From: Hydrogenophaga taeniospiralis CCUG 15921
GTDB taxonomy: Bacteria > Pseudomonadota > Gammaproteobacteria > Burkholderiales > Burkholderiaceae_C
Length of the DNA: 64,000 nucleotides
Reading direction: 5' to 3'
Assembly: GCF_001592305.1 (NCBI RefSeq)
Contig: NZ_BCWR01000018.1
Span: 62,001 to 126,000 of the forward strand
The notes beneath the pieces are model-generated. The model was not told the origin of the DNA. It was given only the letters and a program-made list of their open reading frames with translations, and ran no database searches. Within the stretch, counting starts at the first letter, position 1. Each line of letters starts with the position of its first letter. The position numbers were made by a program, and so were the translations under genes. Positions 9,353 to 18,415 of this stretch are shown piece after piece.

Positions 9353-10032
9353 TGGGCAGCTCCTTTTTTCTTTGCTGCCGCCTGCTGCTGCATGGTGATC
9401 TCTTCCTGATCAAGATAACGGAATGTCTTGGCAGTACCATCCATGACCAACACACCAGCCCGATCTTTTACCGGCTCTAAGGACAAATTATTCAAAGTAA
9501 CAATGCGCGATAGGTTGGCGATATCTGCCGCAAAAAGCCCTACATCGTGATAGCGCCCAGTCACGCGAACTGTAATCGGCAACTCCGCATAGTATTCCTT
9601 GACAATCACTTGACCCGGACGGAACAACTCAAATTGCAGGCTTCGCCCCAGTCCCGCCTGGTTTATATCCGACAATAGAGCGTCCATCTCAGCCTTGCTT
9701 GGCAGCTGCTTTTCAAGTTGACTTACGTATTGCTGGACCTGCTCAAGCTGCTTCTTCAGTGCGTCGAGATTGACCGCCTGAACCAGCTTCTTCCGGTAGT
9801 CCTCGCGCAGTTGTTCTTCGCGAGCCTTCTCTGCGAGCAACTCCTCATCTATCGATTTAAGCCAAGCAAACCACATGCCGGCGATGACAGCCGCACACAC
9901 CACCACAAACAGTAGACCACGGGGCAGCAGGGGCCATTGAGACGGATCATTCGGATCAAGTCCCTTGAACTGCCCCTGAATTTTTTCTTGGACCGTTTTC
10001 AGATCCAGATTCACTTTGGGTGTTTTAGCCAT
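9349..10032 (-). CDS. pilO: Type IV pilus alignment protein PilO
   Basis: About 227 residues. A short cytoplasmic N-terminus, one membrane helix (LLFVVVCAAVIAGMWFAWL), a coiled coil (about 70-115) and a periplasmic ferredoxin-like domain. It forms a heterodimer with PilN. The first ATG (MAKTPKVNLD) is at 10032. A TTG at 10053 would overlap the pilN stop as TTGA and is a real alternative because every other junction in this operon is overlapping. Confidence 0.94.
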   Translation of the reverse strand: MAKTPKVNLDLKTVQEKIQGQFKGLDPNDPSQWPLLPRGLLFVVVCAAVIAGMWFAWLKSIDEELLAEKAREEQLREDYRKKLVQAVNLDALKKQLEQVQQYVSQLEKQLPSKAEMDALLSDINQAGLGRSLQFELFRPGQVIVKEYYAELPITVRVTGRYHDVGLFAADIANLSRIVTLNNLSLEPVKDRAGVLVMDGTAKTFRYLDQEEITMQQQAAAKKKGAAQ

Positions 10033-10049
10033 TGTCTTGTATACCCAGT

Positions 10050-10658
10050 TCAAACCTTACCCGGAGCCACGCCAGTGTTTTTTTCACCACCAGCAGCAGC
10101 TGGTCGTTTGAGCGCAACCCGAATCGTGAACTTTGAGACTCGCCTTTTATCACGATTGGATAGCTCCACAGTGGCAGCAACGATTTCAACCAGATCCGGC
10201 TTTTCAAGCCACGAGCTGTTGTTTGCAAGATTGCGCAATAAATCAGAAACCCGCTCTTGGGATTGAGCAATCCCGGTCAATAGAACGCTCTGATTTTCCT
10301 GCTTCATGCTGGAGAGGTAAATACCATCAGGCAACTGGGTCACCAGCTCATCCAACAAATGCACCGGCAGATTACGATCTCCCTGAAGATCTTCCACCGC
10401 CGTCTGTCTTGCACGCAAAGAAGCGATTTGCGCCTGCAGACTGGCAATATCCTTGATCTCTTCATCCAGCTTTGCAATTTCACCCTGCAGAAAGGTGTTT
10501 CGGCCTTGCTGAACGGCGATCTGCCCCTGGTACCAAGTAAATACAGCGCCGCATATCACACCGCCAAGCAAGGCCGACAGACCCAGTTGGGAAAAAAACT
10601 GCTCTTTTTGTCTCTTGCGGCTGGCCTCGCGATGAGGCAATAGATTGATCAGAATCAT
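10050..10658 (-). CDS. pilN: Type IV pilus assembly protein PilN
   Basis: 202 residues. It begins with the conserved cytoplasmic peptide INLLPHREA that docks onto PilM, followed by one transmembrane helix (about 25-45), a coiled coil and a periplasmic domain (HLLDELVTQLPDGIYLSSM). It pairs with PilO in the inner membrane. It overlaps pilM by 4 bases at its start. Confidence 0.96.
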   Translation of the reverse strand: MILINLLPHREASRKRQKEQFFSQLGLSALLGGVICGAVFTWYQGQIAVQQGRNTFLQGEIAKLDEEIKDIASLQAQIASLRARQTAVEDLQGDRNLPVHLLDELVTQLPDGIYLSSMKQENQSVLLTGIAQSQERVSDLLRNLANNSSWLEKPDLVEIVAATVELSNRDKRRVSKFTIRVALKRPAAAGGEKNTGVAPGKV

Positions 10659-11746
10659 TGATAGAACCTCCGGAGGGCCAGACCGGTCGATGTCAGGTAG
10701 GAGGGTGCCTCTCTGCTGATTTTTCGAGCCTGGATGCTGGAGGCCATTTCCATGCCATCAAAAGGATTGATCACCATGCAGGCAAAGGAGGTCTGATGGG
10801 TGACCGCCTCCGTCAGGCCCGGAAGTGCAGCACTTCCTCCGGCCAACAGGATGTGATCCACCTTGTTATACGGCGTGCTGGTGAAGAAGAATTGCAAGGC
10901 GCGCCCGATCTCCTGCGCCATGCTTTCAATGAAGGGCTCAAGCACCGTTGCCCGGTAGTCCTCCGGCAGATCGCCTGAACGCTTCTTTGCTTCGGCCTCA
11001 TCGGAGGAGAAGCCGTATTGCCGGACGATCAATTGCGTGAGCTGTGCACCCCCAAAGGCTTGATCGCGCTCGTAGAGCACATCATCGTTGCGCATGACTT
11101 GCATGCTGGTGGTCAACGCACCCACCTCAAACAGAGCCACCAAGGAGTCCACGCCCTGGTTGGGCAAGGTCTCAATCACCCGGCCCGCCGCCATGCGCGA
11201 AGCATATGACTCCACGTCCATCACCACCGGCTTCAGACCCACCGCTTCGGCGAGCCCCTGTCGATCGGACACTTTTTCCTTCCGCGAGGCGGCAATCAGC
11301 ACCTCAACATCACCCACAGAGGTGGCGCTGGGCCCGATGACACAGAAGTCAAGACTCACTTCATCCAGCGAGAAGGGAATGTATTGGTTGGCTTCCGACT
11401 CCACCTGCGCCTCAAGCTCTTTGTCGGACAATCCGCCTGGAAGGATGATCTTCTTGGTGATCACCGCCGACGCAGGCAATGCCAGGGCAACGTTTTTGGT
11501 CTTGCTGCCACTCTTGCGAACCACACGCCGCACCGCCTCGACCACTTCATCGAACTTCTCGATGTTGCCGTCGGTGATCCAGCCCCGCTCCAGAGGCTCC
11601 ATGGCACAGCGTTCCAGCACCAAGTCTCCCGAGCGGGTACGGGCAAGCTCAACCAGCTTGACACTCGACGAACTGACGTCTATGCCCAGCAACGGTGCCG
11701 GTTCCCGGCTGAATAACGAACCCAATGAGATCAAGGAGACCCCCAT
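10655..11746 (-). CDS. pilM: Type IV pilus assembly protein PilM
   Basis: 363 residues; a cytoplasmic actin/FtsA-like ATP-binding protein that anchors the PilNOP platform to the ATPases. The nucleotide-binding motifs are LLGIDVSSSSVKLVEL near the start and ILLAGGSAALPGL near residue 310. First gene of the operon. The non-coding gap to the divergent mrcA gene (11747-12002) carries a perfect inverted repeat at 11824-11842 and must hold the pil promoter. Confidence 0.96.
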   Translation of the reverse strand: MGVSLISLGSLFSREPAPLLGIDVSSSSVKLVELARTRSGDLVLERCAMEPLERGWITDGNIEKFDEVVEAVRRVVRKSGSKTKNVALALPASAVITKKIILPGGLSDKELEAQVESEANQYIPFSLDEVSLDFCVIGPSATSVGDVEVLIAASRKEKVSDRQGLAEAVGLKPVVMDVESYASRMAAGRVIETLPNQGVDSLVALFEVGALTTSMQVMRNDDVLYERDQAFGGAQLTQLIVRQYGFSSDEAEAKKRSGDLPEDYRATVLEPFIESMAQEIGRALQFFFTSTPYNKVDHILLAGGSAALPGLTEAVTHQTSFACMVINPFDGMEMASSIQARKISREAPSYLTSTGLALRRFYQ

Positions 11747-11823
11747 AAATGGCAGCGCTGCAGGGCGCCAGACTTAAGAATTCACTTGAATGCTAGCAGC
11801 AAGCCCCTTGTGCAGCAAAGATT

Positions 11824-11842
11824 TTTTGTCTTTGAGACAAAA
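11824..11842. promoter_or_regulatory. Perfect 8-bp inverted repeat between pilM and mrcA
   Basis: TTTTGTCT-TTG-AGACAAAA, two perfect 8-base arms around 3 bases. It is not followed by a T-tract in a terminating position, and it lies between two divergent genes. A TTGACA box on the minus strand (11856-11851) lies just upstream of it in the pilM direction. An operator for the pil promoter is the simplest reading; no regulator is identified. Confidence 0.45.
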
Positions 11843-11970
11843 GGAAACGTTGTCAAAAGCATACGCAAAAACCCCCTCTGACCTCCTGCAACATCGGTCG
11901 TGCGGCCAGAAATGCACAACAACTCACAATATGACGCACCACAAGGGCGTCCTCGCAACAGCCCGATTTT

Positions 11971-11976
11971 TATAAT
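11971..11976 (+). promoter_or_regulatory. Possible -10 box for mrcA
   Basis: TATAAT, identical to the sigma-70 -10 consensus, lies 26 bases before the mrcA ATG. I see no convincing -35 box at the proper distance, so this is only a candidate. Confidence 0.35.
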
Positions 11977-12002
11977 CTGACGTCCTCCCCTTGGCCAGCC
12001 AC

Positions 12003-14429
12003 ATGCCGCTAGACGAAAACCCTGCACCGCGACCCCGTCCTCCCACCCCGCTGCCCGGGCGCGGCATTCTGATCTGGCTGGGCCGGTTGTTGGTCAGACT
12101 GGTGGCTGCGTCTGCGGCCGGCGTGATGGCGTTCCTGATGGTGGTGGGTATCGCGCTGGCGGTGGCCTATCCCAATCTTCCGGATGTCGCGGACCTGGCC
12201 GACTACCGCCCCAAACTGCCGCTGCGCGTGCTGACGGCGGACGGGCAGCTGATCGGAGAGTTCGGCGAGGAGCGGCGCAATCTGTTGACCATCAACGAAA
12301 TTCCCGAGGTGGTGAAGAACGCCGTCCTGGCGATCGAAGACGCGCGTTTTTTCGAGCATCACGGCGTGGACTACCGGGGCATGCTGCGCGCGGCACTGGC
12401 CAACCTGGGCGAAGCCAAAAGCCAGGGCGCGTCCACCATCACCATGCAGGTGGCGCGCAATGTGTTCCTCTCTGCGGAAAAGAGCTACACGCGCAAGATC
12501 TATGAGGTGCTGCTGACGTTCAAACTGGAGCACCAGTTGTCCAAGGAGCAGATCCTTGAGATCTATATGAACCAGATCTTCCTGGGGCAGCGCGCCTATG
12601 GCTTTTCGACGGCGGCCCAGACCTACTTTGGCAAGCCACTGAAGGACGTGAGTATCGCCGAGGCAGCCATGCTGGCAGGGCTGCCCAAGGCCCCGTCGGC
12701 ATACAACCCAGTCACGAACCCGAAGCGTGCGCGCGCCCGCCAGCTGTACATCATCGAGCGCATGAAAGAAAACGGCTTCATCACCCTCGCTGAGGCCGAA
12801 CAGGCCAAAGCCGAGGAACTCAAGCTGCGATCAATGGGGAGTGTCCGGAGTGAGGTGCACGCCGACTACGTGGCGGAGATGGTGCGGCAGGCGATGGTTT
12901 CGCAGTACGGGGATGAGGCCTACACCCGCGGACTGATTGTCACCACCAGTCTGCGTGCGGCCGAACAGGAAGCCGCTTACCGCGCGTTGCGCCAGGGTGT
13001 GCTGGACTATGAACGCCGCCAGATCTACCGCGGCCCCGAGCTTTTCATCGATCTGCCGGGCGAAAAGGCGGCGCGCGACGATGCCATCGACGAAGCGCTC
13101 AACGAACGCCCGGACAACGACGATCTGATGTCGGCCGTGGTCCTGAGCGCGACCCCGCGCAAGGTGGTGGCAGTGCGTCAGGACGGAGAACCGTTCGAGA
13201 TCACTGGTGAAGGCTTGAAGCCCGCGCAGTCCGGCCTGTCCGACAAGGCCGGTCCCAACATCAAAATCCGTCCGGGAGCCGTGATCCGTGTGATCAAGAC
13301 CGGCTCAGACGCCTGGCGCATCACCCAGTTGCCCGAAGTGGAGTCGGCATTCGTGGCACTGGACCCCCGTAACGGGAGGGTGCGGTCGCTGGTGGGTGGG
13401 TTCGATTTCCAGAAAAGCAAGTTCAACCACGTGACGCAGGCCTGGCGCCAGCCCGGCTCCAGTTTCAAGCCTTTCATCTACTCCGCCGCGCTGGAAAAAG
13501 GCGTCTCGCCCATGACGGTGGTGAATGATGCCCCGTTGTTCTACACGGCGGGACAAACCGGCGGCAAACCCTGGGAGCCTAAAAACTACGACGGCCAGTT
13601 TGAGGGACCGATGTCGGTGCGGCGCGCACTGGCCAAGTCCAAGAACATGGTGTCCATCCGTGTGCTGCAACTGGTAGGCACGCAGAGTGCGCAGGCCTGG
13701 GTCACACGGTTTGGCTTCGACGCCGACAAGCACCCGCCCTACCTCACCATGGCGCTGGGTGCGGGCGCGGTCACACCGATGCAGATGGCCACCGGCTACG
13801 CCGTGTTTGCCAACGGTGGCTACCGGATCGCGCCCACGCTGATCACCAGCGTGGTCGAACAAAAGGGCAAGGTGCTGTTTGAAGCGCCCGAACCCGCCCC
13901 GAGTGAATCGCATCGCGCCATTGACGCACGCAACGCCTATCTGATGAGCAGCCTGCTGCAGGAAATCACCCGCACCGGCACCGCAGCCAGAGCCCAGGCC
14001 ACGCTCAAGCGCCCCGATCTCTACGGAAAGACCGGCACCACCAACGACTCCGTGGACGCGTGGTTTGTCGGCTACCAACCCACCGTGGTCGCGGCAGCCT
14101 GGGTCGGCTACGACAATCCGCGCAATCTGGGCAGCCGTGAAACGGGGGGGGGCCTCAGCCTGCCGATCTGGATCAAGTACATGTCGGAAGCGCTCAAAGG
14201 GGTGCCGGTCGCGGAATACACCCCGCCTCCGGGTCTGATCAATGTCGGTGGCGAATGGTATTACGAAGAATATGGCCCCGGGCGCGGGGTGCATGGGCTG
14301 GGTCTGCAGGACCCTTGGCCCGGAGCGGTCACAGGCAATGGTGACGCCGAACCGGCGACCGGTGATGACACTGCGGCCAAGCCTCAGTCAGAAGACCGTC
14401 GCAGCATCCTGGATCTCTTCAGGAACTGA
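12003..14429 (+). CDS. mrcA: Penicillin-binding protein 1A (bifunctional glycosyltransferase/transpeptidase)
   Basis: About 808 residues; polymerises and crosslinks peptidoglycan. A short Pro-rich cytoplasmic tail and one membrane anchor (about 30-55) come first. The GT51 domain follows, with the catalytic-Glu segment [12 protein letters not shown] and [22 protein letters not shown]. The transpeptidase domain has the SxxK box in PGSSFKPF, the SKN box and KTGTTND. The ATG at 12003 is used; an in-frame TTG lies 12 bases before it. It is divergent from pilM, as in many proteobacteria. Its last codons overlap the 3' end of cyaY. Confidence 0.96.
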   Translation: MPLDENPAPRPRPPTPLPGRGILIWLGRLLVRLVAASAAGVMAFLMVVGIALAVAYPNLPDVADLADYRPKLPLRVLTADGQLIGEFGEERRNLLTINEIPEVVKNAVLAIEDARFFEHHGVDYRGMLRAALANLGEAKSQGASTITMQVARNVFLSAEKSYTRKIYEVLLTFKLEHQLSKEQILEIYMNQIFLGQRAYGFSTAAQTYFGKPLKDVSIAEAAMLAGLPKAPSAYNPVTNPKRARARQLYIIERMKENGFITLAEAEQAKAEELKLRSMGSVRSEVHADYVAEMVRQAMVSQYGDEAYTRGLIVTTSLRAAEQEAAYRALRQGVLDYERRQIYRGPELFIDLPGEKAARDDAIDEALNERPDNDDLMSAVVLSATPRKVVAVRQDGEPFEITGEGLKPAQSGLSDKAGPNIKIRPGAVIRVIKTGSDAWRITQLPEVESAFVALDPRNGRVRSLVGGFDFQKSKFNHVTQAWRQPGSSFKPFIYSAALEKGVSPMTVVNDAPLFYTAGQTGGKPWEPKNYDGQFEGPMSVRRALAKSKNMVSIRVLQLVGTQSAQAWVTRFGFDADKHPPYLTMALGAGAVTPMQMATGYAVFANGGYRIAPTLITSVVEQKGKVLFEAPEPAPSESHRAIDARNAYLMSSLLQEITRTGTAARAQATLKRPDLYGKTGTTNDSVDAWFVGYQPTVVAAAWVGYDNPRNLGSRETGGGLSLPIWIKYMSEALKGVPVAEYTPPPGLINVGGEWYYEEYGPGRGVHGLGLQDPWPGAVTGNGDAEPATGDDTAAKPQSEDRRSILDLFRN

Positions 14430-14748
14430 AGGTCAGCGACTGTCCCGACTGCTCACTGGCGTAGCGGGAAAGGTGGGCGAAGAATTCGCCCTGCCCCTTG
14501 GTATCCATCCAGGCCTGGCCATCGTACCGGTAGTGGAACCCACCTGCGCGGGCTGCCATCCACACCTCCTGCAGAGGCTTTTGCAGGTTCACGATGATCT
14601 GGCTGTGGTTCGCAAACGTGATGGTGATCATGCCGCCCACCCGCTGGTTGTCGATGTCGGCATCGGTCAGCTCGTTGATGCGGTCACAGGCCAGCTCAAT
14701 GGCCACCAACAAGGCTTCCGCTCGATCCAGATACTCGGTGTCGGTCAT
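14419..14748 (-). CDS. cyaY: Frataxin-like iron donor protein CyaY
   Basis: 109 residues, the usual length. Acidic first helix ([22 protein letters not shown]) and the frataxin sheet with [19 protein letters not shown] and [13 protein letters not shown]. CyaY binds iron and modulates Fe-S cluster assembly on IscS/IscU. Its 3' end overlaps the 3' end of mrcA by 11 bases (convergent). It is divergent from lptM with only 15 bases between start codons. Confidence 0.95.
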   Translation of the reverse strand: MTDTEYLDRAEALLVAIELACDRINELTDADIDNQRVGGMITITFANHSQIIVNLQKPLQEVWMAARAGGFHYRYDGQAWMDTKGQGEFFAHLSRYASEQSGQSLTFSS

Positions 14749-14763
14749 TACAATGCAATCACT

Positions 14764-15057
14764 ATGAAGATATCCCGAATTCTAGGTGCCATTCCTGCCC
14801 ACACGCGCATCGTGGGCGGCGCGCTCCTGATTGCGCTGAGCCTGTTGAGCGCGGGCTGCGGTCAAAAGGGCCCTCTGTATCTGCCTAGCCCCACAGCAGC
14901 CAAGCGCCCCACGCCGGTGAAGCCGGTGCTGCCCGTGGAAAAAAGCCCGGCCGTGATCAGCCCGAGCCCGGCAGAGGTCGTGCCTGAGGAAGCCGTGCCT
15001 GAAGAGAGCACCCCGGCGGAGACCAGCACAGAGCCCGCCACCGAAACCACGCGCTGA
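14764..15057 (+). CDS. lptM: LPS-assembly lipoprotein LptM (YifL-like)
   Basis: 97 residues. A lipoprotein signal ends at AGC, followed by the family hallmark [10 protein letters not shown], then a long Pro/Glu/Thr-rich disordered tail. LptM helps oxidative maturation of the LptD/LptE translocon at the outer membrane. The ATG at 14764 gives the proper signal peptide; the frame is open upstream inside cyaY but has no family sequence there. TACAAT at 14749-14754 would be a -10 box placing transcription almost at the start codon. lysA often follows in relatives; here msrQ lies beyond, on the other strand. Confidence 0.85.
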   Translation: MKISRILGAIPAHTRIVGGALLIALSLLSAGCGQKGPLYLPSPTAAKRPTPVKPVLPVEKSPAVISPSPAEVVPEEAVPEESTPAETSTEPATETTR

Positions 15058-15193
15058 TTCCCCGTTGGTCGCTGATGGGTAGCGCAGAGCGCTGCCAAGC
15101 GGATGGCCGGAGACCTGTTCCGGTTGGACCCGAAAGTCCGGTTGCCGCCTGGCTGCACCACGAACAGCACGGGCGCCACCACTCCACTCTCTT

Positions 15194-15874
15194 TCAGTGG
15201 CGTGCGCGCAGTCTGAAGCGCCGCCACAACCGCCAGGCCAGCAGCGCTCCAAGCAGGGAGGCGTATACAGCCACGTCGGCAAAATCGTTCTTGCCGCTGC
15301 GCATCCAGAAAAAATGCAGCACCGCCAGCACCGCTACCATGTACACCCCACGGTGCAAGGCCTGCCAGCGCCGGGCGCCCAGGATCCGGATGGCCCGGTT
15401 GAACGATGTGGCGGCCAGCGCCACCAGCAGCACCCACGACACCATGCCGACCAGGATGAACGGACGCTTGACCACATCCGCCACGATCTCGACCCCTTCG
15501 AACCCCATGTCGAACCAGGCGTAGGCCAACAGGTGCAGGCACACGTAGAAAAAAACAAACAGGCCGATCATGCGCCGCAGACGGGCCAGCGCCGACCAGC
15601 CGGTGAGTTCGCGCAAGGGTGTGACGGCCAGTACCAGCACCAGAAAGCGCAAACTCCAGTCGCCCAATGACCGGATCAGCGCCTCCGCCGGGTTGGCCCC
15701 GAGGTGGTTGTTCAGTGCGGCCCAGAACAACCAGACGGCTGGCAGGCAACCCAGCACAAACAACGTCGGCTTGACCGTGCCATGCGAAAGCCAGCGATTC
15801 GCGCGAGAAGGCATAGCGCGCACGGCGGCGGTCGAGTTGGAAGGCAGTGACTGGGAAACCGTTACGCCGCGCAT
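15194..15874 (-). CDS. msrQ: MsrPQ system heme-binding membrane subunit MsrQ (YedZ)
   Basis: 226 residues with about six membrane helices of the ferric-reductase-like fold. The heme-ligand histidines are visible in FYVCLHLLAYAW, WQALHRGVYM and LAVLHFFW. It passes quinone-derived electrons to MsrP, which repairs methionine sulfoxide in periplasmic proteins. It is directly downstream of msrP on the same strand (36-base gap). The N-terminal 25 residues before the first helix are not conserved, and a later start is possible. Confidence 0.93.
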   Translation of the reverse strand: MRGVTVSQSLPSNSTAAVRAMPSRANRWLSHGTVKPTLFVLGCLPAVWLFWAALNNHLGANPAEALIRSLGDWSLRFLVLVLAVTPLRELTGWSALARLRRMIGLFVFFYVCLHLLAYAWFDMGFEGVEIVADVVKRPFILVGMVSWVLLVALAATSFNRAIRILGARRWQALHRGVYMVAVLAVLHFFWMRSGKNDFADVAVYASLLGALLAWRLWRRFRLRARH

Positions 15875-15910
15875 GGGGATCGAGAGCTGGGTGAGAGGTC
15901 GATGTGGCGG

Positions 15911-16918
15911 TCAGAACCAGCGGCGCAGGTCCATGCCTGCGTACAGCTGACCCACCTGGGGTTCGTATCCGTTGAACATCAGCGTCTTGCGGCGCTTGGC
16001 CAGCAGCCCGCCTTCGTCCCCGATGCGGCGTTCGGTGGCCTGGCTCCAGCGCGGGTGCGAGACCTCGGGATTCACGTTGGAATAGAACCCGTATTCCTGG
16101 GGTGCGGCACGGTTCCAGGCGGTGCCGGGTTGTTGTTCGGTGAACCGGATCTTCACGAGCGACTTGCCGCTCTTGAACCCGTATTTCCAGGGCACCACCA
16201 GTCGCAGCGGCGCACCGTTCTGCGGGGGCAGCACCTCGCCGTACATGCCGAACGCCAGCAGGGTCAGCGGGTGCTGCGCCTCGTCCAGACGCAAGCCCTC
16301 CACATAGGGCCAGTCCAGCACATGGGAGCGCAGGCCCGGCATCTGTTTCGGGTCGGCCAGGGTGACGAACTCCACGTACTTCGCACTGCCTTGCGGCTGG
16401 ACCTGGCGGATGAGCGCGGAGAGTGAATAGCCGACCCACGGAATCACCATGGACCAACCCTCGACGCAGCGCAAACGGTAGATGCGCTCCTCCATCGGGG
16501 CCAGCTTGAGCAGACTGTCGATGTCGTAGTTGCCTGGCTTGTTGACCAGCCCCTCGACCGCCACGGTCCAGGGCCGAGGCTTCAGGGTTTTGGCGTACGC
16601 CGCGGGGTCGGTCTTGTCGGTGCCGAATTCGTAGTAGTTGTTGTAGCCCGACGCGTGTTCGTAAGCGGACACGGTCTCGACCGTCGTCGCACCCGGCACG
16701 GTCGAGCGGACTCCGCTCAGGGCAGCCAGACGACCCGGTCGCGCCGGCGCACCCGATTGGGCAAACGCATCGCGCGCCGCCCAGCTGGCGATGGCCGGAC
16801 CAGCCACGCCCAGCGCGAGCCGTTGCAGCCAGACTCGGCGCCCCAGGTAAGCAGACGGCGAGGTGATGTCACTGGGAACCGGGTGCTGGAACCCGTTGTC
16901 GGTGCGGCGGATGATCAT
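15911..16918 (-). CDS. msrP: Protein-methionine-sulfoxide reductase catalytic subunit MsrP
   Basis: 335 residues; a molybdopterin enzyme of the sulfite-oxidase fold. The twin-arginine signal contains R27-R28 ([12 protein letters not shown]) and directs the folded protein through Tat. The molybdenum-ligand Cys is C151 in [11 protein letters not shown]. The C-terminus ([13 protein letters not shown]) is typical. First of the msrPQ pair. The function follows the family; in other bacteria this system protects envelope proteins from hypochlorous acid. Confidence 0.95.
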   Translation of the reverse strand: MIIRRTDNGFQHPVPSDITSPSAYLGRRVWLQRLALGVAGPAIASWAARDAFAQSGAPARPGRLAALSGVRSTVPGATTVETVSAYEHASGYNNYYEFGTDKTDPAAYAKTLKPRPWTVAVEGLVNKPGNYDIDSLLKLAPMEERIYRLRCVEGWSMVIPWVGYSLSALIRQVQPQGSAKYVEFVTLADPKQMPGLRSHVLDWPYVEGLRLDEAQHPLTLLAFGMYGEVLPPQNGAPLRLVVPWKYGFKSGKSLVKIRFTEQQPGTAWNRAAPQEYGFYSNVNPEVSHPRWSQATERRIGDEGGLLAKRRKTLMFNGYEPQVGQLYAGMDLRRWF

Positions 16919-17041
16919 GAATGGCTCCTGGGTTTCCCGTAGGTCGTGGGAACCGGGCCATTCTTACAAAGTTCCATGCATCGCCATGGCAATGGCTGGG
17001 TCAGCGCACGGCACACAGCGGGCCGCGCGCCGGCATGCCAC

Positions 17042-18415
17042 TCAGAGTTCGCCGTAGCTGTGCAGGCCCGACAGGAACATGTTCACCCCGAGGAACGCAA
17101 AGGTCGTGACCACCAGACCCACCAGTGCCCACCACGCCGCCACGGTGCCACGCAACCCCTTCATCAGGCGCATGTGCAGCCAGGCTGCGTAGTTCAACCA
17201 GACGATCAGCGCCCAGGTTTCCTTCGGGTCCCAGCTCCAGTAGCCGCCCCAGGCCTCGGCCGCCCACAGCGCACCCAGCACCGTGGCGATGGTGAAGAAG
17301 GCGAAACCAACCGCGATGGCCTTGTACATCGCGTCGTCCAGCACCTCAAAGCTGGGCAGACGCGCGGCAATGCGATGGCGCCCGTACATGATGGTCGCCA
17401 CGATCAGCGCGGAAATGCCGAAGTAGACAAACCAGTAGCTGCCCCCCTTTTCGGCCGCCGACTGGCGAAACACGATCGGCTCGAAACACAGCACCACACC
17501 CAGCAGCCACAACGGAGCGAGCTTGTACCAGCGCGATTCGCTGGCACTCTGTTTGATCAGGAAAGCGAACGCCAGCATCGCGGCAATTGCGAAGGTGCCA
17601 TACCCGATGAAGTTGGCGGGCACGTGCAGCTTCATCCACCAGCTCTGCAGCGCGGGCACCAGGGGCTGGATTTCATGCGCTTCGCGGATCACCGTGTACC
17701 AGAGCAGGAAACCCACCGCCGCGCTGACCACCAGCATGACGAACGCGCCCATTGAGCGGGTCTTGTAGTGGTCTTCGTAGTACAGGTAGAAAGCCGCGGT
17801 CATCCAGCAGAACAGCACGAACACTTCGTAGAGGTTGCTGACCGGGATGTGACCGATGTCCGGCCCGATCTGGTGGCTCTCGTACCAACGCACCATGGTG
17901 CCGACCAGCGCCAGCGTGACCGCGACCCAGGCCAGGCGTGAACCCAGCAGCTCGAAGGTCTGGCCACCCCGGCTGAACATGCCGACCCAATAAAACACCG
18001 TGCTCATGAAGAACAGCATGCTCATCCAGAGGATGGCCGACTGGCTGGAGATGAAGTACTTGAGCATGAACACCTGGTCCGCCCGGGTCAGATCGGCCGT
18101 GCCGGCCGGGGTCTGGTACAGCCAGATCGCCAGCAGTGCAAGCGCGCCCACCGCCACCGCCAGGACGCGCAACGGTCGCCAGAACCAGCCCAGCCAGATC
18201 ATCGAAGGCACGGCCCCGATCAGGATGCCCTTCTCGTACCCGTCCATGGCCGCGTTGTACTGGGTGAACGCAACCAGGCCACCGGCCACCATCAGCACGG
18301 CGAACAGCCAGTCCCACACGTTGCGGCGGGCGAAGTAGCCGGGCTCCATGCCCGAGCCATCGGAGCCCTTCTTCAGTTCAATGGTCTGTGTGACGGTGGC
18401 GGAGGTGGTGTTCAT
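17042..18415 (-). CDS. ccsB: Cytochrome c biogenesis protein CcsB (CcsA/ResC family)
   Basis: 457 residues, many membrane helices. The heme-handling WWD motif is clear (WGGYWSWDPKETWALIVW), flanked by conserved histidines. With ResB it forms the system II heme exporter and holocytochrome c synthase in the inner membrane. Its ATG overlaps the resB stop as ATGA, so the two are translationally coupled. The family is sometimes called CcsA. A cytochrome c4 gene lies upstream on the same strand. Confidence 0.95.
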   Translation of the reverse strand: MNTTSATVTQTIELKKGSDGSGMEPGYFARRNVWDWLFAVLMVAGGLVAFTQYNAAMDGYEKGILIGAVPSMIWLGWFWRPLRVLAVAVGALALLAIWLYQTPAGTADLTRADQVFMLKYFISSQSAILWMSMLFFMSTVFYWVGMFSRGGQTFELLGSRLAWVAVTLALVGTMVRWYESHQIGPDIGHIPVSNLYEVFVLFCWMTAAFYLYYEDHYKTRSMGAFVMLVVSAAVGFLLWYTVIREAHEIQPLVPALQSWWMKLHVPANFIGYGTFAIAAMLAFAFLIKQSASESRWYKLAPLWLLGVVLCFEPIVFRQSAAEKGGSYWFVYFGISALIVATIMYGRHRIAARLPSFEVLDDAMYKAIAVGFAFFTIATVLGALWAAEAWGGYWSWDPKETWALIVWLNYAAWLHMRLMKGLRGTVAAWWALVGLVVTTFAFLGVNMFLSGLHSYGEL

